The notes under the pieces were generated by a model. It had not been told where the DNA came from and searched no databases. It worked only from the letters and a program-made list of their open reading frames with translations. Both the position numbers and the translations under genes were made by a program. From assembly GCA_014529385.2 (NCBI GenBank), contig CM043944.1, positions 60,523,268 through 60,587,267 of the forward strand: a stretch of 64,000 nucleotides of DNA. The letters run 5' to 3'. Shown piece after piece: positions 11,800 to 25,610 of the stretch (within the stretch, counting starts at the first letter, position 1; each line of letters opens with the position of its first letter). The DNA comes from Adiantum capillus-veneris. Taxonomy: Eukaryota > Streptophyta > Polypodiopsida > Polypodiales > Pteridaceae.

Positions 11800-12971
11800 C
11801 TGTGATCTTTTGATTTTCATTTCGAACACTAGGTATCTCCCTTGCAGATTGAATGTGTGATCTTGGATATATCTGTAATCCATTTTGACATCGCCTCAAT
11901 CTTCTTCATCCATGATCCTTTCTTCTGGGTTTTGACGTAATCATGTGACTCACTATCACACAAATTGGAGTTGCAACTGGACTCTGACTCCTCAATCAAT
12001 GTTTCACTTTCATTTGAGTCTCTCTGTCCCTTGTGGCCCTTTTGTTTCTTGGCCTATTGCTCTAGTTAATTCTCTTTGCACCACATCATTGAACTTCTTT
12101 GTCGACCTTGGTACATTCTCTTTTTTAAGATTTTTGCTTCTAAAGCCACTGAGAAACCAAGCTCGCATTCTTTTTTCTAAAGAAGGCTCGTTCAGTTGCC
12201 TGGTAAGCTCTTTTATTTTCTCAACATAGCTTCTAATTGAGAGTGTATCCTGATTAATCTTATCCAGTTCACATAAGATATCCTTATCACCTCTATTGTC
12301 AATATACTCCAAATGAAATGCCTTGATTAGCTTGCTATACGTTCTAAGCTTGCAAGCTCGATAGTGGTAATACCACTTCCTTGTTGTGTCCTTCAAGGGT
12401 TGTGGACAGGTGCATCCTCATCGATGTCCTGTAGTTCAACAGATTGTTCAAATGTCTATATGTGGACATCGGGATCAACTTTCTTTCCCCCACCCTTGAA
12501 TATAGGAAAATGATGCTTCCCACTCATCCTCATCGATGTCCTTCAATTCAATGTATTGTGCTCAAATGCAAGTATGTGGCCATCGGGATCATCTTTCTTT
12601 CCCCCACCCTTGAATTTAGGAAAAGAAATGTTCAGGTCATTTGAGTGCTCAACATGTCTAGTTTTGTGATGGTGTGATTCATGATCAATGTGTTTGGATC
12701 CCTCCTTCGGCTTCATTTTTTGTACTCTAGTGCGATGCTTACTATAATGATCAATGTCCACATCCCACTCATTTTTGTACTTGCCCTCATCTATTTTATG
12801 CGACTTGTGCAAGTGAGGATGTCTCTCCAATCTCTTTGAATGCCTTCTCCTTGATTGAGCTAAGTGCTAGGAACCCTTGAGTCCCTCAGTCTCCCTCTCA
12901 TTCAGGTTAGCATCCATGTCATTTTTGAGGTCAAGTTCGTGTTCAAAGCCTCGCTTTGACTCCTTAGCCAT
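11800..12971 (-). pseudogene. Ty3/gypsy gag, decayed
   Basis: The reading starts MAKESKRGFEHELDLKND at 12,971. A charged linker follows, then FPKFKGGGKKDDPDGHILAF, and then at 12,396-12,010 the capsid-like block WYYHYRACKLRTYSKLIKAF with SYVEKIKELTRQLNEPSLEK and AWFLSGF. That order (F.G..D..W-like start, W........W.EL..AF, C-terminal FL.GL) is the retrotransposon Gag capsid domain. A segment is duplicated in tandem near 12,421-12,630, and stops and frameshifts occur at several places. No zinc knuckle or pol follows, because an unrelated LTR occupies 11,383-11,702. Confidence 0.7.
12425..12630 (-). repeat. Tandem duplication inside gag
   Basis: CATCGGGATCA(A/T)CTTTCTTTCC and CCCCCACCCTTGAAT occur twice about 110 bases apart, each followed by a CATC-rich segment and CGATGTCCT. 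In translation the FP(K/I)FKGGGKK(D/V)DPD block appears twice. The second copy carries a stop. Confidence 0.8.
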
Positions 12972-13972
12972 TATGTTGATGTGATCCTACTCCTCCACGA
13001 ACAATGTTGTCAGTCTCCTTTCTCTTATTGATCTTCTAGGTGGCATTGTAGACTTTGGCTAAGTCCAAAATCTAGCTAGGAGATAGCTTCCTTCTCAAGA
13101 GCTTGAGCTCCACCACGTTGATTGCCAAAATGGAATGAGTTGGTCACTTTTGATAGTTATCCTAGGCTAGAAAATTGGAGTTAATCAAACTAGATCACAT
13201 GGAAACCAAGTCTAGACTTTAAATAACACAAGGAACAAAATGGAAAGTCGAAGACAAGAGATTGGAGCTAATATGCATTTAGGTATTGAAAAGTTAAAGC
13301 TACAAGAAATCTCTTTGATTCTTAGAGAAAATGCCTAGTGATTACGAAGGGTTAGTCCTACAGTACAAAATGACTGCCTGCAAAATGAAGAAATGGTTCC
13401 TATTTATATGCACCCGAACTGAAATTTGATTGGCTTGTTTCCATCATCTACATGCACCACCGTGCAATGAAAAATATATCTCCTACACTAACATATGTTA
13501 CCAAATTGATTGAACGGGCGTCCGCATGGTCGAGAACCACATTTGTACTCTATTATTGTTTCCGAGGTAGTGTAGCTACACTGTGTGTAAATCCTGATTT
13601 TAGAGTAGCAAGTTGATTCCCTAAGTTGTAATTCTATCATGATATGTGTAAAGGCCCATGTGAGCCAGCGACTAGCCATTTAGAAAGTCCTAGGTATAGA
13701 ATTCAATAACCTTGATGTGAAAAGGAGGCTTATCTTTTGAAGAAGAGAGCTCCATTGTACGTACGCTCAAGCGACTACGAAGCTCCAATTTGTAACCATC
13801 GCAACTAATGATTGGGTAATTTGTTTTCAGTTTTGAAACTTGGATTGTGTTCCTCTTTTCTTATCCTTTTATTCAAGTGTAAACATAGTCAGGTTTTTTG
13901 AGGTTTGCGACTACGCAGTAGTGAGCCTAATCTTTAGATCCGAGTGCTTAAATAACTATTTTTTTATGTTTT
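12972..13972. other. No gene recognised; possible gag leader
   Basis: The stretch upstream of the minus-strand gag start may be its untranslated leader. No LTR or primer-binding site could be placed. Towards 13,700 the sequence has no recognisable content. Confidence 0.35.
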
Positions 13973-14036
13973 GACCATAGGAGAGTGTTCCTAGAACATA
14001 GAGTGACCATAGGAGAGTGTTCCTAGAACATAGAGT
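13973..14036. repeat. 32-bp tandem duplication
   Basis: The unit beginning GACCATAGGAGAGTGTTCC is present twice, at 13,973-14,004 and 14,005-14,036, without visible mismatches. Confidence 0.9.
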
Positions 14037-14403
14037 GACCTTTCTAAATAGTTTTGTTGCTGTTTTTAGGACCTTTTTTGTTGGGACGCGGGCGTTTTTT
14101 GCATCTCTTCTGTGAACAACTTCTTCCACTTAGAAAAGTGATGTGTCAATCATCCATGTAAAGAACCTCTTACAATCCATGTGTAAAGCATAGCCACTTG
14201 TGTTTATGCATAGGCACCCACATACCCTTCATGTGTCAAAAGGCTACTTCTTTGTATTTACCTATATAGAACCATATTATGTTCAATAAAGCTAAGCCTA
14301 TTATTTTGCAACCATACTCTATTGTATTATGTGCCCAAATCAAACCCTAAGTTAATTCTACTCTAACCATGCTTATGCTGTGAATGTCACCCTAACCTAT
14401 CAA
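14037..14403 (+). other. Possible LTR 3' part
   Basis: No gene is seen. The stretch includes TTCAATAAAGC near 14,281 and ends next to a tRNA-Met-like primer site, which is how an R-U5 region of a plus-strand LTR would look. No partner LTR is found in the window. Confidence 0.3.
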
Positions 14404-14420
14404 GTGGTATCAAAGCCAAC
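14404..14420 (+). promoter_or_regulatory. Primer-binding-site-like sequence
   Basis: TGGTATCAAAGCC differs at one position from the tRNA-Met priming site TGGTATCAGAGC(C). It follows a CA-ended segment, so it may mark the inside border of a decayed plus-strand 5' LTR. Confidence 0.45.
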
Positions 14421-14994
14421 GGTTCACACCTAGGTCTAATTAATCCCCCTTCTCTCTCCGTGATCACTAGCATCACTAATTAAGCTTGGGCATGTTCTTG
14501 TCAATGCCAATGAGCACTACCCTTCTTGATTAGTGAACTTTTGATTAGTGGCGCTCAAATAATCGTGTGCGTGTGTGCAATTCTCAATTATTATGCTTCT
14601 TTGTGTTCATTTTTAGCTTACTTTACTGCACCATCACTCAAAATCCAGGCACCATTGCTTTATGTGATGTATGTGTGTGTGAAGCTATCGCCAAGAGCTA
14701 TCGTACAAATAACCACTATCCGACGAATAACATTCACTCGAATTGCGTCTCGCATGTGCGTTTAATTTAGCGCATCATTATTTTTTGGATTTTATTTTTC
14801 AGACCTGCAATATCCAAAGCAACTATGTGTGTCTGTGTGTGTGTGCGCTAGTACTAGAGTGGTTATAAATGCACTCACGTGTTTGGAGTGAGCCAATGTG
14901 CATAGATTGAGAGTCATCTTCTTTCACCTCTTGTACATACTAGTTGTAGGCTAGTCTTCTCACCACTTATCGAACACAACCTTTAGTGGGAGAA
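14421..14994 (+). other. Short non-coding interior before an LTR
   Basis: No gag or pol motif is seen. The end, TAGTGGGAGAA just before TGTTAG at 14,995, is a typical polypurine tract. If the site at 14,404 belongs to the same element, the interior is only about 0.6 kb, as in a small non-autonomous element, but the two LTR-like flanks do not match. Confidence 0.35.
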
Positions 14995-15154
14995 TGTTAG
15001 GTAAAGGCAATGTGCCTCACTGTGCTTGAGCTTGTCCGTCCGCCCACATTTGTCTCCTTATTCTTTATACATACAAAGAATAAGGAGCTCTCATTAATTC
15101 ACACACTGTGCTCATACAATGAGATTTGGGAGCTCCACCCCACATCCCTATGTC

Positions 15155-15209
<55 letters not shown>

Positions 15210-15252
15210 ATCTTCAATACACACACACACGCCTCCAATCCATTCCTTCACA
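14995..15252 (+). repeat. LTR, inverted relative of 11,383-11,702
   Basis: It starts TGTTAGGTAAAGG after a purine tract and ends TTCCTTCACA. It shares GTCCGTCCGCCCACAT, CTTTATACATACAAAGAATA and a CT tract with the reverse complement of 11,383-11,702. It would be the 3' LTR of a plus-strand element. Gypsy gag sequence follows directly, so it probably inserted there. Confidence 0.65.
15157..15206. repeat. (CT)n microsatellite
   Basis: About 25 CT units lie within the LTR at 14,995-15,252. Confidence 0.95.
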
Positions 15253-15690
15253 AAAGGATGTTCCAATGATTTTACTAACTATCTCGGAGGTGCCAAAGAC
15301 ATATGGAATATTGGTACCAGAGATATGAAGGCCAATTACAATTATGGGCCTGAAATAAGATGGCACCAGGCACCAATGGCATGGGACAAGGTAGAGATAA
15401 CTTCAGAAGGAGGAATCTTAGTTGCTACCATTGTGGAAAGTATGAGAACTTTGCAACCTAATGTTTGGATAGTGTGAAACCAGAAGAATCTGAAACGAAA
15501 CCAACTGCACTAGTTTTAGTAAGAGAAAATACCAAAAGTGATAGAGTTGTAGCTGTTGATGATTTTCTAGATAAACCTTGCAGGAAACAAAACAAATTGA
15601 TGAGCCTTAGAGATAAAAAAATAGTGGTCTATATGGAAAGCTAAGGGTAAGGCTAAGGAGGTTGATGTAAGATTAGTAAGGCTCCAGAGA
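15253..15690 (+). pseudogene. Ty3/gypsy gag C-terminus
   Basis: A zinc-knuckle-like motif (RRRNLSCYHCGKYENFAT) lies near 15,405-15,460. It has the first two Cys, but the His and last Cys positions are altered. The following charged segment, PEESETKPTALVLVREN, resembles the spacer before a gypsy protease. Frameshifts and stops prevent any product. The start is cut off by the LTR ending at 15,252. Confidence 0.5.
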
Positions 15691-16560
15691 TATAGGATGA
15701 ATCCTAATTATGTCAACAAGGTCACCTCAAGGAAGAATAAATATATTGTCATGGACACATGCTATGTCAATAAGTGGGCAGAGGCCAAGGCATTACCAAA
15801 CAACATTGCAAAGTCAACAACATGGTTCTTGCATGAACACATAGCTTGCAAATTTTTATATCCAATCGCTATAGTTTCATACCAAGGAGCTCACTTCATC
15901 AATGAAACAATTCAAATCCTAACTGAAATAATCTTTGTCAAGTATAAAAAATCAACACCTTACTATCCTAGATGAAACAAACAGGTTGAAAGCAATAACA
16001 AAATGATCAAGACGATTGTGACTAAAATTTTCCGAAAGATTAAAATATTTAGACAACATTGTGGACCTATAGGACAACTCACAATGTTACAACTAGAATA
16101 TCCACCTCGAATGGTGTATGGCACGAAGGCAATAGTACTAGCCAATGGAGTTGACAATTTCCAACCTTAGGATGTCAATCAAACACGATATGGATTTTAA
16201 GTCAAATCTAAAAAATAGGATGGATGAGCTACTGAAGCTAGATGAGATAATATAGAGGGTAATCTTGGAAAAGAAAGTTGTCCAACAGAGAAGGAAATTT
16301 TGGCATGATAGTAAGTTGAATGTTAGGGAATTCAATAAGGGGACGTGGTCTTGCTATATCAATAACAGCTAGGCTAGACTACAATACCTAAATTGAAACT
16401 AGCATGGTCGGAACCATATAAAGTAGATTAGGTCTTCTCAAATACCACAATCCAACTTAAGGATTTATCAAGATCACTATTGCCAAGAGTCTATAATGGG
16501 GCTAAGATCAAGTTGTATTAGTACTCTAGATCAGAGAGCCTTTAACTCCAAAGGAACACA
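15691..16560 (+). pseudogene. Ty3/gypsy integrase fragment
   Basis: The open stretch 15,697-15,975 reads YIVMDTCYVNKWAEAKALPN, TTWFLHEHI and YPIAIVSYQGAHFINET, which is the integrase core around the second catalytic position. Here the usual SD.G motif is SYQG, so the Asp is lost. KKSTPYYPR.NKQVESNNKM follows a stop and keeps the Glu region. The tail to about 16,560 shows further integrase-like text (QQRRKFWHD, LNVREFNKGTW) with many stops. RT and RNase H are missing between this and the gag remnant upstream, so the element has an internal deletion. Confidence 0.7.
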
Positions 16561-16900
16561 AGCAAGACTATGATTCTAAAGATGAGCTAATGGAGACCAT
16601 AGGTGGTGGGAACAATTGAGACTCATAGAAGTGATGCACTTGTACTATCATGACACTCATAGAGTGTCTGGCACCTAGCCTCTTCATCTTTTGGGACATA
16701 TACCCTACCTTTGTAGAGTAAATAGCCATCATTTATGGAAAAATTCTTCCACTTGAATCCTTATAAAGCACCGATTGATGCTTCATTCTCATTGGAAACC
16801 TCTTGTTCTAGATCGCCTTTTTAGATGGTTTTCCATAGTATCTTAGAATATGCAAGATCGACCTGGAATTTTCCTCTTAATGATTTAAGCAAATCACTAT
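16561..16900. other. No gene recognised
   Basis: A junction region between plus-strand integrase remnants and minus-strand RNase H remnants, without a clear motif. Confidence 0.4.
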
Positions 16901-17400
16901 CGAATTGAATAAAACTCAACTCATTTATCATAGGCATATTGCTAAGAAAGTCTGCTACCACATTATATTTCCCTTTATGATATTTGACCTTATAATCAAA
17001 CTCTTGTAAGATTTCAGCCTATCTGGCCTTATGAACTTTCAACTTTGTTTTATTTTAAAGCCACTTAATGATTTCTTGATCAAGAACTATTATAACCTTG
17101 GCACCATATAAATAGTGCTTCCATTTATTTAATGTATGGAAAATAGCATGCAACTCCCTCTCATATGCTGAGTAATTTTGTTGTGCATGGTACAACTTTT
17201 TACTTTCAAAATGCTATTGGTTGACCTTCTTGAGTTAGAGCTGCACCTACAAAAAAATTAATAGTTTGTCTAACCATAAAAGGTTTATGTGGATCCACTA
17301 TGTATAAAATTTGACCTATAGGTAATGCTACCTTTAATTTTTGAACAATTTTCTTTTGGTTTTCCCTCTAAAAAGTCTTGCTAGAATAATTTAAAGAGAT
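16901..17400 (-). pseudogene. Ty3/gypsy RNase H fragment, minus strand
   Basis: Minus-strand translation across frames gives PIGQILYIVDPHKPF, INFFVGAALTQ, SKKLYHAQQNYSAYERELHA, HTLNKWKHYLYGAKVIIV and FDYKVKYHKGKYNVVADFLS. These are consecutive RNase H blocks with the active-site Glu context (YERELHA). Stops and frameshifts are frequent. The start of this piece and the end of the plus-strand piece that follows are the same family in opposite orientation (ILYIVDP.KPF in both), so the locus holds an inverted pair of fragments. Confidence 0.7.
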
Positions 17401-18035
17401 GTTTTTCCTATTGATTAACCAAAGGGTTTACCTCCTAAAAGAGGTGAAGTAGATAATGTAGTTGATTTCATTCAAGACGCAAAGCATATATGTAAACAAC
17501 ATTATAACTTAGGACAAGAACAACACTTAGAAGTAGAATAACAATTGCAAGACTAGATAAAGGCTTTATTAAACCAAAAAATTCTCCGTGGCCTTTCGTC
17601 AATCTTATTGGTGAAGAAAAAATATTGTTCTATGTGACTTTGTATCTATTATAGAGCACTCGACAATCTCAAGTTCCCTATGCCTAAAATGAAGGATCTT
17701 TTTTATCAATTATAGGGAGCTGGTCATATCATTTCTAGAGATGGATCCAAAAAATTTCCAAGCCATTTTGCAATGACTTGAAGCTAAGAATCTAGAAGAG
17801 TTGCAAATCTTCTTAGGGATGTTTGGGTTTTATTATAGGTTGATTAAAGTTTATGCCAAGATAGAAATTTCCATGACTAACCAACTCAAAGGAGAGGGAA
17901 AACCTTTGGGTGGGGGGAAAACCAAAAGAAAAGTATTCAAAAACTAAAGGTAGCAATAGCTACAACTCCAATTTTATACATAGTGGATCCCAATAAACCC
18001 TTTGCTGTAGAGACATACACATGCTTTACATGCTA
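17401..18035 (+). pseudogene. Ty3/gypsy RT fragment
   Basis: Pieces read GFIKPKNSPWPFVNLI, YRALDNLKFPMPKMKDLFYQ, GAGHIISRDGSKKFPS, NLEELQIFLGMFGFYYRLIK and KVAIATTPILYIVDPNKPFA. This is the RT finger region followed directly by the RT/RNase H connection. The catalytic palm is deleted. The RNase H start is cut by a long CA tract. Its last 90 bases mirror the first part of the minus-strand fragment at 16,901-17,400. Confidence 0.7.
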
Positions 18036-18084
18036 TGGAGAGCAAACAAGCTACAAGCTATGGCAAAGAAAACCTCTAGCAAGG

Positions 18085-20030
<1,946 letters not shown>

Positions 20031-20033
20031 TTA

Positions 20034-20300
20034 CACTACAACACGCTGCGTAAAAATCTACATGGATATCGACGACTCAAAGCTTATTTTAAAAGTAAAA
20101 TACTGTGGAATAAACATCAGAATAGACATCGGTATGGTGTCGTTGATATATGCACCGATATATGAGTTTTCAGAATAATCTATGAAATGGACACTGGAAT
20201 AGACACTAAAATAAGTGTCGGTATCTTATTTTATTATACGGTCGCCTGTTTCGATGCCTATACCAGCGTCTCCACCAAAAACTGTACTGATGACAGAACC
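20034..20300. repeat. CACTA-2 left subterminal repeats
   Basis: Scattered copies of (A/G)(A/C)ATCGGTAT, GTGTCGGTATC and CACCGATATATG occur in both orientations. In En/Spm, short subterminal motifs bind TnpA. That role is inferred here. Confidence 0.6.
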
Positions 20301-20454
20301 TACAAAGTTTTTTTTGATAGAGAGAGTTGGGAACTGATGCTGCATGTACTGCAGCAACAAAAAATAGCCCTCTCTGCCCAAAGGAAGAGTGCACAAGCAA
20401 CCACACTCCACCTACAACTTGACTCTAAAGAGTGAGTGTATACAAAATTAGCAA

Positions 20455-20790
20455 AATTGTAACCATAACCATAACCATAACTTGCTTGACATACCATAAC
20501 CATAACAACCATACCATCATTGAAAAACCATAACCATAACCATAATTTGATTGCCAAATCATAACCATCATATGATTGCCATACCATCATTGCAAAACCA
20601 TAACCGTAACTTGATTGCCAAACCCTAACCATGCCATGCTTGCCATACCATCATTGCAAAACCATAACCATAACATGATTGCCAAACCTTGACCATAACC
20701 TTTGTGCCATACCATAATTGCAAAACCATAACCATAACCTAATTGTCATACCACAATCAATCGCAAACGGAATGCAAAACCATAAACATA
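20455..20790. repeat. Minisatellite of ACCATA and TGATTGCC motifs
   Basis: Irregular tandem units combine AACCATAACCATAAC with (T/C)TTGATTGCCA or CATACCATCATTGCAAA, about 30-60 bases each. The array lies within CACTA-2 between the left end and the tnpA remnant. Confidence 0.85.
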
Positions 20791-20899
20791 AGCGTGAAAC
20801 TATACATGTATACAATCACTGAGTAAGATTGTATCAAGAAGACCATAGCTACAAAAAAGACTGTATCAAGATGAGTGAGTAAGAGTGTATCAAGAAGAC

Positions 20900-21962
20900 C
20901 CTCATGGTAATGCCTCCCCTATCAACGACCTTTCCCTCCTCCTGCAAAAAACTGGGTCAAAAGGGCCACAAGTCCATGCTTGTATCCATATTTCTCCTCT
21001 TGGCCTGTCAGACGGCGCTTCACGGCAACTTCCTGCAAAAGTATGGTTTAATCATGAGATAATTCTTCAAATAACATATACATATTTAACAATTTAAAGC
21101 ATACGTATAAAACTTACAAACTCATGTCGAAGTGTGTCATATCCTCCACTCCCAAGATGTGATGCTCCAGCAGACTCCAAACATGCTCTGGTTGCATCTC
21201 TCTACTGCTGAAATCTATTGACAGATTGTCTTGTGTTTCTCATGCAATCCCCGCCCACTCCTCTGTGTCCAATCATGCTGGCTTTGGACTGCCGCCACTG
21301 TACCTATCTCTCGCCTCTGACCGACGGTGTGACATTGTGGCCTTTGCCATGCCCAAAATCCAGTCATTCGAGACTGGAGCGTACCCCTCTACCGGCCTGT
21401 ACTCTCTGTGAATGGCCTTGACGATGTAACTCTTTATTTCATCATCTTAATTATCCCAAATATCCATCACAGAGTGGCCAAACTGAACTGTACAGAGGTG
21501 TCGAATCCTCTGCCACAACAACCCCATCCCTGCTCTTGTACACCTTTCTAGGATCATGCTCGTGTGATCCCCAAGGTGTACGTGGTGTGCCAATCAGTGA
21601 GCTATCTACTGAAGAGAGTGGTGGAATCTCTCTTGGTGGTGTGGACGCATCGGTAGAACCACTACCATAGCAACCACCACCTTAGAATGACGCCTACTTT
21701 GTCTCGAGGATGAACCACCTGTTGATGTAGGGGACACACTTGACTGAGGTGTGGGTTCGGCCGCTGTAGGGGGCACACTAGTCCTAGGCGTAGGGGCAGC
21801 CATAGTAGGTATAGAGGAACCAACTCCCCAAACATTCTGTGCGTATCTAATCTGCTCTGGTGAGAACTGTGTAAAAAAGGAGCCCATCTGCTCGGGTGAC
21901 ATGCCGGTCGGAGTGACAGGAAAACTAAAACTAGGAGAGTACGTATCATCGTCATCGACCAT
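20900..21962 (-). pseudogene. TnpA-like gene of CACTA-2, broken
   Basis: Starting at 21,962 the reading is MVDDDDTYSPSFSFPVTP, MSPEQMGSFFTQFSPEQIRY, then a Pro/Thr/Ser-rich stretch (AAPTPRTSVPPTAAEPTPQS) as in the CACTA-1 TnpA-like protein. Further left, in other frames, come KSYIVKAIHREYRPVEGYAP, SHRRSEARDRY and KRRLTGQEEKYGYKHGLV, the conserved C-terminal part of plant En/Spm TnpA-like (Transposase_24-type) proteins. Stops and frameshifts interrupt it; part may be introns. Position and order (after the transposase, same strand) match CACTA-1. Confidence 0.6.
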
Positions 21963-22199
21963 GGATACAGATACACAAATAACACAGATAAAATAAGTTA
22001 GTTTACAAAAGAAACACTTAATCAATACAAATAACAAAAAAACAAAGCTGCAACACAACTCAATGAATCTATCTAGTATTGTAGACTAATAAATAGACTT
22101 TTACAAAAGAGTTCCTAGAAAAAATCAGTAGTTAATCTCTCATCTTCTATAAGATCTGATGCACCAAAGATGTCTATCTCAATTTGTACTTCTGCATCT

Positions 22200-25100
22200 T
22201 TGTCATCAAACTCCACTTCTTTGTCACTATCCACATCAACTTAGTATTTGAAAGTGCTTCTCTAGGTTCAAGCGTATGCTCACTACTGACCTCCAACTCA
22301 AAATCAAAACTTATATCATTCGTTGGCCCTGCACTTTGCTCATGAATTAGCTCTTCAACCTCAACTTCCAATCCTTCACACACTTGCTTGCTCCATGGAT
22401 CAACTTGAACAACATAGAGCCAACGCCGTTTAGAAAGATCATTTTCATCATTTTCTCTCCATAGTGGATCTAGTGTGATCATCGTTTAGACAGATCATTT
22501 TCATCATTTTCTCTCCATAGTGGATCTAGTGTGAACACAACTTGTTCATAATGCTACGGAAGTTCAAATGTATCTCATGCATCTGTCCACACCCGTCTAG
22601 AGTCACTTGAATCAATCCACTCTTGGATAAAAATATCAAACTTTCTAAAGCTAATCTTCACGATATCTTGGATGTAGACAAAGTATTCAAGCTCGCTAGT
22701 CTTTGCGTTCTCAACCCTGGCACTAATCCTACTTTCTTAGACGAAGCTTGGGCCTAACACCACTATTGAAGGTGACACTGTGTTCGTCTATCCGTTGCAC
22801 TCTAAAGTGTTTCCCATGAGACCACAAAGCTCCATATTTGTGATACTATAGCCACAAAATTGAAACAAACTTAAAGTTATTAAAGTAATGTCATTATGTG
22901 GAGCTCAAAAAGGAAGTTGTGAAAATTTACATGCCAATCACAACCCCTTGACATCTCCTCTTCCTCTTCAGTAATCAACACTCCATTCCTCTTTGCCTCT
23001 AAGATTGTCACATCTAACCACCGCCCAATTGGAAAGTCATGCAATTTTTGAAGATGATCTAGAAAAGGAAGGTTTCTAATGGCATGGCTGTGCTTGAATT
23101 GTAGGCGATTTGTGATGATGCATTGTCCCTGCGGCTCGTCCCCTATCACCTTGACGTTGACCTCAATAGTCCACACTCGAGGCATCTCTGGATCAATTGA
23201 GCCCAAAAATTCACTAATGAGGACAAGAGACTCTTGTACAAGCCATCCTTTGGCCATGCTACCCTCTGGGTGATCCCTTTGATGAACCAACCCCTTTAAA
23301 GTCTTCATGAATCTCTCCAAGAAGAACATCCACCTACTATGGACTACCCAAGCAATTGCAAATTCATCGACCACATGCACAAGTACATGTATTTGGATGG
23401 TACAAATGTTTTTTGGAAAGTACTTCTCCACCATACACACTGCTTCAATAGCATTTAAGCGTGCTACATCGATGTTGTCTTCTCTTATCTCTTTTGAGCT
23501 GATCTAGCGTACCAAACTCACGGATTTTGTAGATTATTCTTCTAATGTCATCTGTCAAACAACCATTTATGGAAATTGGCAAGATAAACTGTAAAAATTT
23601 GTGCCAATTGTGGGACTTAAGACCACTGAGATTGTCATTTCTCATAAAAGCCGTTTTTAAATAACGCGTGCACCCAGTGGGAGTCTTGAATGAAGATATA
23701 GTCTGCTTCACTTGTTGCTGTTCTGCACAACTCAAAACCCATGGACCTTTTGGTATAGAAAACTTTCCATTGGGTTTAAGTCGATGCCACATCTCTGGAA
23801 TTCAACCCACAGCTTGCAGACCATCTCTTTGGGCCTTGCTCTCCCTTTTTCCAGTGATGGTTTTCCATATGATCTCCCCCACATTCTTGAAGGTGGGCAT
23901 TGGGTCAAGAAAATGATCAATTAGCAGGTCACTCTAGTACAGGAGTTCATGGAAAATGGAAAGTCTTTTCATTCCATGTGGCATGAAATCTCCCCTCTCC
24001 AATCACATGTTTTTCCAATCGCTCGCTTTTAGTGGATGCATGTCATGTTTGCATATGTTTGGTCCACGTAGCTCATGTCCTTTAGGCCAAAATCTACCAT
24101 GCTCCCCTTGTAAACTATCTTACTCAAATGATCAGAGCCGCGGAAGCCAAGTCGAGGACCACATTTTGGACATGCATGATTGCTCGAGTAACTCAAGCCT
24201 GAAAAATCATAAACTTAAAATAAAAAAGCGTTGGCATAGCCAATAATAACATGTATATGAGGGTTTCAAAGGCACTTACCTGAACACTCATAAAAACCTG
24301 GCCATTTGTGCCTGGTCCACATGAGAATGCCTTGCACATGCACATTTTGTTGTTTGATTGGTTGGGACATATCAACCACATCGATTCCTGTCCACAAGAT
24401 TTGGAGCTTTTCTATTGCTGTGTAATTTCTTGGGACAATCAGTGACAACAATAGATGGCCCTTCTTGATAGCTAGCCATGATGGAAGATTATAATTAACC
24501 AAACAAATAGGCCACGTGCTCCATGATGAACTCTGTATTCCAAATGGGTTTACTCTGTCCATTGCGAGACCAAAGCGGATACATCGAGGCTCATTCTTAA
24601 ATGAAGGCCAACTTTCCTCTATGTGCTTCCATGCACAAGAGTCAGTAGGTACCTACATCACATCATCTGTCGATCTAGTATTTGAGTGCCATGTCATTTA
24701 AGCGGCTATAGACTTGCACCTGAACATGCTCTTTATTCTTGGAATGATAGGAAAGTGTTGAAGAACCTTTATAGGAATAAACTTTCCTTGTGTGTCCTCT
24801 CTATACCTGTTTGATCCACAATTGGGACATTGTTCCAAATTTACATACTTATTACGAAAAAGTAAACAATCAGTAGGACATGCATGCATTTTGTGATAGT
24901 AAGAAGATTTTTAGCAGCTGGACAGGACATTATTGAACTATAATTTGCACTTTATCATGCTTAAGATACAATCTATTTACCTAAAAATCTTTGTGACGGA
25001 GGCGTCAGACCACCCATAGATAGACTGCAAATTAAGCATTGCCAAAGCAATACAGAGAACTAAGATTTTTGCACCATTGTAAAGCGGTATACATGCAAGA

Positions 25101-25525
25101 GTTTTTATCATATCGTCCTCTTTATTGTTGCTATCATGCCGTCAATATGGACCAGATGACTGAGGTTGGTTCACAATATTTTCTGGAATGTTGCCGTCTT
25201 CTATGTTTTCAATGATGGGATCCATGTCAAAGAACGCGTCTTACATCTGTTCCATCTCTTTCTCTTGAAATGCCACATCGGGTATTGGTTGGGAGGAGGA
25301 CTCAGTCGATGGCTGTTCGTTTGAAAATCGTCTTCTTTGGATGAAGTTGGAGCAATATATACTTATGGAGGTTGATCTATTGTCTCTTGACCATGAGATC
25401 AATAATGCAGGTCTTGTTGCTCTATGGGAAGAGACTGTTATTGCATATGTGCTGGTTAAATTTTTTTTGTTTCGAAAGATCTGATGCTTGAAATGTGCAT
25501 AAGAACATGCCATCCTATTATCCAT
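22200..25525 (-). pseudogene. TNP2-type CACTA transposase, broken
   Basis: From right to left the minus strand reads ILVLCIALAMLNLQSIYGWS (about 25.05 kb), HACPTDCLLFRNKYVNLEQC and CPNCGSNRYRED (24.85 kb), FGLAMDRVNPFG and LVNYNLPSWLAIKKGHLLLS (24.5 kb), VHVQGILMWTRHKWPGFYEC (24.3 kb), and the DUF4218 part IQIHVLVHVVDEFAIAWVVH with SRWMFFLERFMKTLKGLV (23.3 kb). Every block aligns with the intact CACTA-1 transposase. Stops lie within exons (for example after RCKSIAA and near 23.75 kb), so it is inactive. The C-terminal DUF4216 region is unclear; frames at 22.2-22.5 kb are acidic. It would once have cut the element at its CACTA ends. Confidence 0.8.
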
Positions 25526-25610
25526 ACTCTATATACCAATGATACAACAAATAATTAAATCACTCTTGTTCTAACTACACACTACTAACTACATGACAAT
25601 ACATGAAAAC

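Noticed and set aside
20430-20790. CRISPR-like array
   Set aside because: Units are irregular in length and sequence, have no constant repeat with unique spacers, and the context is a plant transposon.
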